From positions 1 to 8,192 of the forward strand of contig BNTP01000099.1 of NCBI GenBank assembly GCA_025996695.1: 8,192 nt of DNA, written 5' to 3'. This document shows, in pieces, positions 1 to 5,629 of the stretch. The stretch comes from Bacteroidia bacterium. GTDB taxonomy: Bacteria; Bacteroidota; Bacteroidia; Bacteroidales; Azobacteroidaceae. Under the pieces are notes generated by a model. That model was not told the DNA's origin. It ran no database searches and saw only the letters and a list, made by a program, of their open reading frames with translations. The position numbers were made by a program, and so were the translations under genes. Position 1 is the first letter of the stretch, and each line of letters starts with the position of its first letter.

Positions 1-1168
1 TGGAAGTACCGTTTTGAGTGGTCGCATAGACCTGTGCTTCCATTGCCGGAATTGTAGTGCCGGTAGCAACCGTAATTGCATTATTCTTTGCAGGTATCGA
101 CGGCGAATTAGGTGAAAATGTCGCATTGCCACTGAAAGTGCTATTGCCACTAAAAGTACTGTTTCCGGTGGATGTTAGACCGCCGGTGAATGTCTTGAGG
201 CCTGCAAGCGACTGATTTTTTGTGTAAACAGAATCCCGGAAATCGTTTGAAGCCCTGCTTGCCGTGTTATAAACCTGCGCCTCTGTGGCAAGGGCTTGCG
301 TGCCGGTAGCTGCGGTAATTTGATTGTTTTTGACAGGTACTATCGGGGCAACTGCGAAGGTTTTTACGCCTTGAAGTGTTTGTGCTTTTGTATAAACAGA
401 ATCGCGGAACGTGCGCAAAGCGTACAGCAATAAACTGTCTTCTGAACCTCCCGCCAAGTTGTTAGCTCTTTCTATTACAGGCAGATCGGCAGCAGCGATT
501 GGGCGGAAAGTCGGACGTCCGTTAGCTGCCGTTGGTGCAGCAAAGAATGTTTTTGCCGGCGTGCTGGTCGGCAATTGCGGAACGGACATCGTAAGGGTTC
601 CTGTGAACTCCTTGTTTCCGGCAAGGGTCTGTGCTTTTGTATAAACCGAGTCCCGGAAAGCGTTTAGAGCGTTGAGCGTATTGCTCGTGCCTGTTTGTGC
701 AGCATACACCTGTGCTTCGGTGGCTAAAACGGTAGGATTGTTTCCGGCGGCTGTTGCTTTGCTCGGTACTGTCGGTGATACCGTCGAGAAAGTGGTCGTG
801 CCACTGAGAGTCTTGTTGCCTGCCAGTGTCTGCGCTTTTGCATAAACAGAATCACGGAAAGTGTTCAAAGTGCTCGCGCCTTGTGTGCTTTTCGATCTGA
901 TAGAGTCAAGAAGTGCCCGACCTTGGGTAGCAGACAAGGCGTTCATGGTTGAAGCGGCATCCGGCAATTCCTGTACGCGTGGCAGGAGTAATCCGCCTGA
1001 CGCGCCGTCCAATTCCAGGACCGCTCCCGTTGTCACAGGTGTGGTCGGGTCGCCACCAATTTTTACTTGCGCTGTACCTAATGTCCATAGGCCGGCGCTT
1101 AACAGCACTGCTGCAGAAATGAAAAGGATGCTTTTCCTCTGCGTTTGTTCTTTCTTTTTCGTTTTCAT
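1..1168 (-). CDS. Secreted repeat-rich surface or fibre-like protein (N-terminal 389 codons, 3' end outside window)
   Basis: Translating the minus strand from the ATG at 1168 gives an open frame of 389 codons that runs off the window. The N-terminus is a signal peptide: KTKKKEQTQRK, a hydrophobic stretch at residues 13-32, and a probable cleavage near GTA|QVKIGG. Residues 49-64 (AVLELDGASGGLLLPR) and NALSATQG match a module common at the start of secreted Bacteroidota proteins. After that, a degenerate repeat with core FRDSVYTKAQTLAGNKTF occurs at about residues 104, 171, 254 and 310, alternating with (A)TEAQVY segments. A FRPIAAADLP motif near 221-230 resembles tail-fibre-like proteins. Residues 335-351 carry three short NSTFSG-type repeats. 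No catalytic motif is visible. Export and a beta-rich adhesin or fibre-like role are inferred; the precise function is unknown. A second copy of its upstream region lies at 7340-8066. Confidence 0.85.
   Translation of the reverse strand, partial: MKTKKKEQTQRKSILFISAAVLLSAGLWTLGTAQVKIGGDPTTPVTTGAVLELDGASGGLLLPRVQELPDAASTMNALSATQGRALLDSIRSKSTQGASTLNTFRDSVYAKAQTLAGNKTLSGTTTFSTVSPTVPSKATAAGNNPTVLATEAQVYAAQTGTSNTLNALNAFRDSVYTKAQTLAGNKEFTGTLTMSVPQLPTSTPAKTFFAAPTAANGRPTFRPIAAADLPVIERANNLAGGSEDSLLLYALRTFRDSVYTKAQTLQGVKTFAVAPIVPVKNNQITAATGTQALATEAQVYNTASRASNDFRDSVYTKNQSLAGLKTFTGGLTSTGNSTFSGNSTFSGNATFSPNSPSIPAKNNAITVATGTTIPAMEAQVYATTQNGTS
205..870 (-). repeat. Four degenerate coding repeats (FRDSVY..K.Q.L.G.KTF)
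   Basis: The coding sequence for FRDSVY recurs near 222-244, 390-410, 639-660 and 841-860, at spacings of 168, 249 and about 202 bp. The spacings are all multiples of three and unequal, so the units diverge in length but keep frame. The flanking (A)TEAQVY segment recurs between them. Confidence 0.8.
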
Positions 1169-1174
1169 TTTACT

Positions 1175-1385
1175 TAATTATTTTATATTACTAAATCTAT
1201 TTTTTCTTCTCCCCGTCACGTAGGGCGTCGCCCCCCGCATTGCGCTTCGCTTGTACGAGGCAATCATTGTTCTTAACTACAAATTCACGAATTGCCCTGC
1301 ACGGCGCTTTGCTTGTACAGGGTTATCAATATCACACCCCATACGGGGAGGAGTAAGACTGTACAGTCTTTTTGCTCCCCTGCCA
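1175..1385 (-). promoter_or_regulatory. Structured 5' leader of the repeat-rich gene
   Basis: Read on the minus strand, the region just upstream of the gene holds several self-complementary segments that are also present in arm B. There is a perfect 16-bp palindrome AAGACTGTACAGTCTT at 1355-1370 inside an outer GGGGAG/CTCCCC stem (1345-1350 with 1375-1380). CCCC/GGGG with a 4-nt loop lies at 1337-1348. CCCTGCAC/GTACAGGG (one G-U pair) lies at 1295-1302 with 1315-1322. A related copy of the last motif lies 62 bp away at 1237-1260. No good TAnnTTTG promoter was found here, so whether this is transcribed leader is inferred. Confidence 0.4.
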
Positions 1386-1434
1386 AATTTTCAACTCTAA
1401 TATCTAAACTCTAATATCTAAACTCTAAACTCTA
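1386..1434. repeat. Heptamer repeat array, 7 units, arm A
   Basis: Seven contiguous 7-bp units with no phase slip. Plus-strand units are AATTTTC, then alternating AACTCTA and ATATCTA, ending with AACTCTA twice. The equivalent array in arm B (7850-7898) is also exactly 49 bp but has different inner units. Confidence 0.85.
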
Positions 1435-1600
1435 AAAAAAGTTTCCCCCACAAGATCTAAACGAGAGAGTGAGAATGAAACGAAAGAGCGCAGCCTGAAT
1501 CCGGTGCGGAAAACTTTTTTTTCTATATTTTTGTCCAAAAACGACGATTCCTGTTAAGAGTCGGGCTTATATTGAGTATCAAGGAGTTACGAGGCAAAAA

Positions 1601-1661
1601 ACCCGCTTCGGTACCCACTTTTGCACCCAAAAATCACCCATTTTTCGGGTGAAAAAACCCG
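1601..1661. repeat. Helically phased ACCC motifs, copy A
   Basis: ACCC begins at 1601, 1613, 1625, 1636 and 1657, with the inverted GGGT at 1647. Spacings are 10-12 bp, close to one helical turn. The last two form a CGGGT/ACCCG hairpin with a 6-nt loop. The same spacing pattern is kept in copy B at 7567-7626. This would suit binding of a protein on one face of the helix, but no binding protein is known here. Confidence 0.5.
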
Positions 1662-1709
1662 ATTTTTTTCACATAAATTAAGAGTTTTTTGCCAAACTTT
1701 GTTAAATAT

Positions 1710-1740
1710 TTGTTTGGTAAGTCTATAAGCAGTACCTTTG
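1710..1740 (+). promoter_or_regulatory. Bacteroidota-type promoter inside MITE-like copy A
   Basis: TTG at 1710-1712, a 20-nt spacer, and TACCTTTG at 1733-1740 fit the phylum consensus TTG-N17-23-TAnnTTTG. The inverted copy at 7484-7514 keeps both boxes and exactly 20 nt of spacing although the spacer itself has diverged. Transcription would start near 1746, run out of the element, and meet the hairpin at 1778-1812. Confidence 0.5.
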
Positions 1741-1748
1741 TTCTCGAA

Positions 1749-1847
1749 ATGAAAATGACTTCGTTTCGACAAAATAAAAAAACGAGGATTCTTAACAGGA
1801 ATCCTCGTTTTTGGGTAAAAATGGGGGCGGAAAATTCGGAGGTTTAG
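1749..1847 (+). CDS. Tiny 32-codon ORF behind the element's promoter, copy A
   Basis: The ATG lies 8 nt after the -7 box, so the message would be nearly leaderless. The 32-residue basic product contains RILNRNPRFWVK, encoded by the terminal inverted repeat. Copy B encodes a 32-residue product identical at 28 positions. Most base differences change the amino acid, so there is no sign of protein-level selection. The ORF also runs through a hairpin that could terminate its transcript. A non-coding transcript is at least as likely; I do not recognise the peptide. Confidence 0.2.
   Translation: MKMTSFRQNKKTRILNRNPRFWVKMGAENSEV
1778..1812. terminator. Bidirectional intrinsic-terminator-like hairpin, copy A
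   Basis: A perfect 14-bp stem (AAAAACGAGGATTC with GAATCCTCGTTTTT) and a 7-nt loop, A-run before and T-run after, so it reads as a terminator on either strand. On the plus strand it would end the short transcript from 1710-1740. On the minus strand it could stop read-through from the ribF operon. It overlaps the terminal inverted repeat. Confidence 0.6.
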
Positions 1848-1918
1848 AGCATTTTCAAAGGTGGTGCTTGGGGCGGAAAAGGGAAAGTTTGGGGATCAGC
1901 AAAAATCCTGAGCATCGA

Positions 1919-1964
1919 GAAGGTGAAAGGTGAAAGATGTCAGCCCTAGCGGGCTTTCACCTTC
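1919..1964. repeat. REP-like nested hairpin downstream of ribF
   Basis: AGCCC-TAGC-GGGCT at 1942-1955, flanked by GAAGGTGAAAG (1919-1929) and its exact complement CTTTCACCTTC (1954-1964). The block GGGCTTTCACCTT also occurs at 7082-7094 next to another AGCCC/GGGCT hairpin. The flanks are heptamers (GGTGAAA on the left, TTTCACC on the right). There is no T-run, so an intrinsic terminator is not supported. Confidence 0.55.
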
Positions 1965-2031
1965 TACCTTTCATGTTTCTCCCGTTACCTACCACCTTCC
2001 ACCTAATACCTTTTACCGCTCACCTTACACC
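1955..2031. repeat. Eleven degenerate heptamers NNNNACC abutting the ribF stop
   Basis: Starting at 1955, eleven contiguous 7-bp units run without slip to 2031, one base before the ribF stop codon. Nine end in ACC, the exceptions being TTTCATG and TTTCTCC. Examples are TTTCACC, TTCTACC, TAATACC and TTTTACC. The first four bases vary while period and final trinucleotide are kept. On the ribF mRNA it reads as GGTNNNN units. Confidence 0.85.
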
Positions 2032-2032
2032 A

Positions 2033-3013
2033 TCATAATTTTGATGCGGTTGCCACGGCTGCCAAAATATTACGCGCCTCGTGAACATCTTTCTCTAATT
2101 GTTGTTGCAACTCGGAAAGATTCGGAAATTTAGCTGACGGTCGCAAATAATCGACAAATTTCACTTGTAAAACTTGTCCGTAAAGGTCTTCGTCGAAATT
2201 AAATAGATGCACTTCGATGCGCAATTCATCTTGTTTCGCAATGCTGGGGCGTTGACCAATATACGCCATGCCCCAATTCATACGCCCATCCGGCAAATGA
2301 ACGTGCACGGCATAAGCACCCTCTTGGGGGAGAATTTTCAGGGGTTCAACCGGTTTCAAATTAGCCGTTGGGAAGCCGATTGTGTTTCCCAAACGATCGC
2401 CTTCCACCACATTACCTGTTAGCGTGTAGGTATAACCTAACATTTTGTTGGCTGCTTGCATATTGCCTGTGGCAATGGCTGTGCGGATGGCTGTTGAACT
2501 GATTGGCGAATGTGATTCGTCCTCACAGTCAGGACCGGCATACCCCGCACCTACGGGGTGGATCGTCATGCCGCAGGCAATGCCGTAAGCAACATAATTT
2601 TGAAAATCATCTACACGCCCTTTGCCGAATCGATGGTCGTAACCGATCAATAATTCTTTGATGAGCAGCTGTTCGCGTAATATCTTTTGAATAAAATCTT
2701 CTGCCGATGTGGACGCAAATTCCGGTGTGAAGTCAAACATATAACAGTAATCCACTCCGGCGGCAGCTAATTGTTGCAGGCGTTCATCCAACGAAGTGAG
2801 CAATTGTGGCCGGTAATCAGATTGCAACACCTGACGTGGATGCTGTGCAAATGTGACGACAGCAGTCTTCAAGCCACTTTGACGCGCTTTTTTCTTCAAC
2901 TGCTCAATCAAAAATTGATGCCCCAAATGCACCCCATCGAAAAATCCGACAGTTGCACAAGTTTCCTCGTCAATCCACTCCGCTCTATTCGCCCCAATAA
3001 TTATCGTTTTCAT
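2033..3013 (-). CDS. ribF: Bifunctional riboflavin kinase / FAD synthetase
   Basis: The cytoplasmic enzyme that phosphorylates riboflavin to FMN and adenylates FMN to FAD. Its 326 residues are within the usual 310-330. The N-terminal nucleotidyltransferase (FAD synthetase) domain has GFFDGVHLGHQ at residues 23-33 (HxGH-type nucleotide-binding motif), HPR at 58-60, IGYDHRFGKGR at 123-133 and ISSTAIR at 171-177. The C-terminal riboflavin kinase domain has GNTIGFPTANL at 209-219 (substrate and Mg-ATP loop), IEVHLFNFDEDLYG at 266-279 with the expected catalytic Glu at 267, and LRPSAKF at 290-296. All motifs are intact. It is the last gene of the block, starting 49 nt after the DUF3108 gene, and has no FMN riboswitch upstream. 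ATG start, followed by the conserved first beta strand. Confidence 0.96.
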   Translation of the reverse strand: MKTIIIGANRAEWIDEETCATVGFFDGVHLGHQFLIEQLKKKARQSGLKTAVVTFAQHPRQVLQSDYRPQLLTSLDERLQQLAAAGVDYCYMFDFTPEFASTSAEDFIQKILREQLLIKELLIGYDHRFGKGRVDDFQNYVAYGIACGMTIHPVGAGYAGPDCEDESHSPISSTAIRTAIATGNMQAANKMLGYTYTLTGNVVEGDRLGNTIGFPTANLKPVEPLKILPQEGAYAVHVHLPDGRMNWGMAYIGQRPSIAKQDELRIEVHLFNFDEDLYGQVLQVKFVDYLRPSAKFPNLSELQQQLEKDVHEARNILAAVATASKL

Positions 3014-3062
3014 TCAAATCATTCTAAATCACAGTTCAGACAATCATGTTTCACCGTTCAGA
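3014..3062 (-). repeat. Spacer with TGA-phased heptamers between DUF3108 gene and ribF
   Basis: On the minus strand the 12-mers TCTGAACGGTGA and TCTGAACTGTGA (one mismatch) repeat at a 22-bp period (plus positions 3051-3062 and 3029-3040). At finer scale the TGA cores are spaced 7, 7, 8 and 7 bp, i.e. degenerate NNTGANN heptamers with one slip. It fills the whole gap up to the ribF start. No promoter of the TAnnTTTG type is visible in it. Confidence 0.5.
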
Positions 3063-3929
3063 CTACTTCTTCGTTTGCGACAAAAAGGGATATTTCAAAT
3101 TTTTGGCATTAGAGAGTTCGGCTTCTGCCGCACCGAATTTTAACTTCGCTTTGATGCGCACGGGCACTCGATTGGGGTCGTCGCCAAGCCATATTTCGAC
3201 AGCATTTTTAGAGGTTGTGAACACTTTATCCGTGATATCCAGATTCAACTTGATGGTGTTGTAGTGGTATTTTCCAACGTCAACCGTTTGTTTGCCGGCG
3301 TAGCGAATCGTGATATTTGCTTGGTCAATACCAAAGAAAACCACTGTCTTTTGGGAAGTTCCGATAGCCATATTATCATAATCCACCGAGCGCGCAACAA
3401 GCAACATGCTCAATATATCATAGCCAAGCGCGTTTGTGGTCATGATAGTATCCAATGGTTCACGATTCAGTCGGATACGTTTCAAATTGACCTGAGACTG
3501 TGTGCTACTAAACTTGAGCGTTTTGCCTTTTTCCCAAAAATGGGTTTTTTCTTCGTGCACCATGCGTTCGACAAACAACGGTTGCAGTGCCGGAATGCTA
3601 ACGTATGAAAGCAACGTGTCACGCGTTCGATACACTTTGTCGAAAAACGAAGTTGTTTTGAGAGCCATCGACGCTTTAATGGCCGACTGACCATTATATG
3701 TGGTGGTATTCAACCGATGCACACCTGTGGCTCCGGTCATAACAATCAAGCCATATTTATACTTTATGTTGTAGGACAACTCTTCGCCGCTTTGAAAGCG
3801 AATTTCATCCTGCGCATACGCGCATCCACTAATAAGCAGACTCCAAATTAATAATAAACCACTCAATAGCAATCTAAAATGGCATTCCGGGCATGCGTTG
3901 TCCGGAAGATGACGATGGTGTTCGCGCAT
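3063..3929 (-). CDS. DUF3108 family envelope protein
   Basis: The mature part begins FQSGEELSYNIKYKYGLIVMTGAT (residues 45-68 from this start), the typical opening of DUF3108 proteins, which are about 230-280 residues and beta-rich with no established function. The N-terminus has a hydrophobic segment, RLLLSGLLLIWSLL, followed by ISGC (a good lipobox, Cys36) and AYAQ (a possible signal peptidase I site), so it may be a lipoprotein or a periplasmic protein. The start is uncertain: in-frame ATGs lie at 4034, 3950 and 3929, and I chose 3929 because it gives the shortest leader before the hydrophobic core. Even so it overlaps the upstream gene by about 56 nt in another frame, which suggests translational coupling. 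ribF follows 49 nt later. No catalytic motif is seen. Confidence 0.85.
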   Translation of the reverse strand: MREHHRHLPDNACPECHFRLLLSGLLLIWSLLISGCAYAQDEIRFQSGEELSYNIKYKYGLIVMTGATGVHRLNTTTYNGQSAIKASMALKTTSFFDKVYRTRDTLLSYVSIPALQPLFVERMVHEEKTHFWEKGKTLKFSSTQSQVNLKRIRLNREPLDTIMTTNALGYDILSMLLVARSVDYDNMAIGTSQKTVVFFGIDQANITIRYAGKQTVDVGKYHYNTIKLNLDITDKVFTTSKNAVEIWLGDDPNRVPVRIKAKLKFGAAEAELSNAKNLKYPFLSQTKK

Positions 3930-5574
3930 TTGATTTTTTTTGTCTGTCATTGCTTCTTTCTTTTTTTCTATCCTGTGCTGTTTTCTTTTCTTTCGGCTTA
4001 TTTTGTATAATTTCAGCCGGTTTTTGTTGCTCAATGGGGAGTGCCGTCACTGTCCAATTCTCCGTATGTTCCATATAGCCCTTCAATTCAATGCCAACAG
4101 GAAAATAATAGACCGGCTCGGGTTGCAGGTCGGCAGCATAATCGCCCGTATCCCATTGCCCATTGGCGTTCCAATCTTCTATGTATCGCATATAATACTT
4201 ACCGGGCTTAAGATTTTCAAAAATTAATTCTCCCTTTTGCACACTCGTTCGTCGAATAATTTTTCCGGCAAGATCCACCAATTCCCCAAAACCACCGCCT
4301 GTAATGCCTGAGATTGGCACATACAGATGAGCATAAAACTCCTCTGCAGGCGTCTTAAAGGTCGTTTTTGCCTGTTTATTGAAATTGCCATGAATATCTA
4401 CAATCGCAGCCGAATCAATGTCCACCCGATATTCGGTGCCATACGACCAATCGTGCAAAATATAATACCGAAGCGGATTCAAAGAATCTTGCACAATGGG
4501 AAAATCGCGCTTGTGCCATAGGGTGTCCACCTTTTGGCTGATTTGAATTGCCTGTGGTAAGGGCGTCTGAATGGTGTCCGAAAAAGTGATTTTCAACGTA
4601 TCCAAAACATCTAACGTTCCGCCTGGCGGTTGAAAATTCAACTGCAACCATTGAATAGAATCCGTTTCCGCCCTATCCGTTTTACCCTCCTTAGCTTTCT
4701 TTTTGGGTTCTTTTTTAGGCTTATCATCTAACAGGGTGGTATCATTTGGATTTATGGGCTTGAACAGGCGCAAAACAATATTATCCGGCGTAAAACGCGT
4801 GTAGTGAACTTCTTTAAGCGTTTCAATGGTCAGGCTGTCGCGCCAAATCGTGTCCATGCGCACGGCAGGTTCAAACGACGGAACAATCAAAGAATCATCA
4901 AACGCAATCAATTCGCCCGGTTGGTCGTAGCGAAAATTGCGATTTTGTTCGCTCAAAGCAAAAATATGATACGTACCCGGCGCTACGTTGCGTATCCAAA
5001 AACGTCCTGCTTCATTGGTTTGTGAAGTGCGCAAAAACGGCAAGGTCGTGAAAGCCGTGTCCGACAAATTGGCATGAATCCCCACCATAATATTCGGCAT
5101 TGGTTCCAAATTTTCAGCATCCAACACACATCCGGCAATGACCAGCGAATCAATCACATCGCCTGTCGAAAAAGCATACGTGAAGCCCTCAAGGATGTTT
5201 TTCTCGTTATTATCAGAAATAGCATCCGTGAAATCAATGGTGTAAGTCGTGTTCAGAATCAATGAATCTTTCAGCTCCACACTAATGTGTTTGCCATAAG
5301 CCTTAATCACGGGCGGCTTTTTCTGCGGCGGCGTGATGATGACTTTTTCATTCGGCTTTTCCAGCACAATATATTCGTCAAACGTGAGCAAAATCTTGTT
5401 TTTATTGGTAAGCGTAGCACCAAGTGGCGGCTCGCTACCAACAAATTTCGGCGGGTCGTAGTCATAATCGCCCCCGTCCGGGCTGGCAATACTGGCACAC
5501 GCATATAGTCCACAGCATATTAGCAACAGATAAACAACGGCGTAAACTTTTCCAATGATACTTTTAACAATCAT
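3874..5574 (-). CDS. Lipoprotein with SbsA-type Ig-like domain(s)
   Basis: The ATG at 5574 gives 566 residues; a longer frame from a TTG at 5607 is possible but less likely. The first 26 residues are a lipoprotein signal (MIVKSIIGK, hydrophobic core, LYAC) with Cys26, then ASIASPDGG, the usual start of this Bacteroidota family. Residues about 40-140 form an SbsA-like Ig domain (Big_5: DPPKFVGSEPPLGAT, ILLTFDEYIVL, LILNTTYTIDF, FSTGD). About 145-225 resembles a carboxypeptidase-regulatory-like beta sandwich (TNEAGRFWIRNVAPGTYHIFAL). About 325-410 looks like a second Ig-like unit. The C-terminal region has EDWNANGQWDTGDY at 466-479, an Asp/Asn-rich loop that may bind calcium, and QPEPVYYF. A Lys-rich linker (about 285-300) and a basic low-complexity tail (526-566) are unusual. 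It is probably anchored to the outer membrane; function unknown. Confidence 0.88.
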   Translation of the reverse strand: MIVKSIIGKVYAVVYLLLICCGLYACASIASPDGGDYDYDPPKFVGSEPPLGATLTNKNKILLTFDEYIVLEKPNEKVIITPPQKKPPVIKAYGKHISVELKDSLILNTTYTIDFTDAISDNNEKNILEGFTYAFSTGDVIDSLVIAGCVLDAENLEPMPNIMVGIHANLSDTAFTTLPFLRTSQTNEAGRFWIRNVAPGTYHIFALSEQNRNFRYDQPGELIAFDDSLIVPSFEPAVRMDTIWRDSLTIETLKEVHYTRFTPDNIVLRLFKPINPNDTTLLDDKPKKEPKKKAKEGKTDRAETDSIQWLQLNFQPPGGTLDVLDTLKITFSDTIQTPLPQAIQISQKVDTLWHKRDFPIVQDSLNPLRYYILHDWSYGTEYRVDIDSAAIVDIHGNFNKQAKTTFKTPAEEFYAHLYVPISGITGGGFGELVDLAGKIIRRTSVQKGELIFENLKPGKYYMRYIEDWNANGQWDTGDYAADLQPEPVYYFPVGIELKGYMEHTENWTVTALPIEQQKPAEIIQNKPKEKKTAQDRKKERSNDRQKKSNARTPSSSSGQRMPGMPF

Positions 5575-5629
5575 AGCCTTCACAAAATCCAACCGCCCAT
5601 AGTTCAAGACGATTTATACGGCGGCAAAA

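Larger units (their letters stand above)
1527..1822 (-). mobile_element. MITE-like element, copy A (296 bp)
   Basis: Bounded by 33-bp terminal inverted repeats at 1527-1559 and 1790-1822 (30/33 matching), beginning ATTTTTRYCCAAAAACG. The interior lacks a transposase. It has phased ACCC motifs at 1601-1661, an internal promoter-like pair and a strong hairpin at one end. The matching copy at 7402-7699 is in inverted orientation. No clear target-site duplication is visible, and homology continues beyond both ends, so the two copies were probably duplicated together with the surrounding leader. Confidence 0.5.
1169..1885 (-). repeat. Arm A of a ~700-bp imperfect inverted repeat (leader of the repeat-rich gene)
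   Basis: The reverse complement of this stretch aligns along nearly its full length with 7340-8066. Shared blocks in order are the GAATTTTCCGCCCCC flank, the 33-bp-ended element, ACTCCTTGATACTCAATA, GGGCAATTCGTGAATT with GTAGTTAAGAACA, and AAAAAATAGAT followed by TAATTAAGTA just before the ATG. The arms differ by substitutions, a ~60-bp extra stretch in arm B (about 7700-7780) and a ~62-bp duplication in arm A. No convincing ORF of normal length is present in it. Confidence 0.85.

Noticed and set aside
861..1223. 120-codon plus-strand ORF.
   Set aside because: It lies antisense to the repeat-rich gene and its leader, and its hydrophobic tail is the complement of the A-rich leader and signal-peptide region.
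1919..1964. Intrinsic terminator of the ribF operon.
   Set aside because: The hairpin has no T-run on the minus strand; the hairpin at 1778-1812 is a better candidate.
1386..2031. CRISPR array.
   Set aside because: The repeats are 7 bp with no unique spacers of 25-40 bp, and no cas genes are present.
2900..3062. FMN riboswitch in front of ribF.
   Set aside because: The gap is only 49 nt and is made of TGA-phased repeats; there is no room for the conserved FMN aptamer.
3874..4034. Long DUF3108 start at 4034.
   Set aside because: It would add a 35-residue lysine-rich extension before the signal peptide and overlap the upstream gene by 161 nt; the low-complexity tail of that gene explains the open frame.
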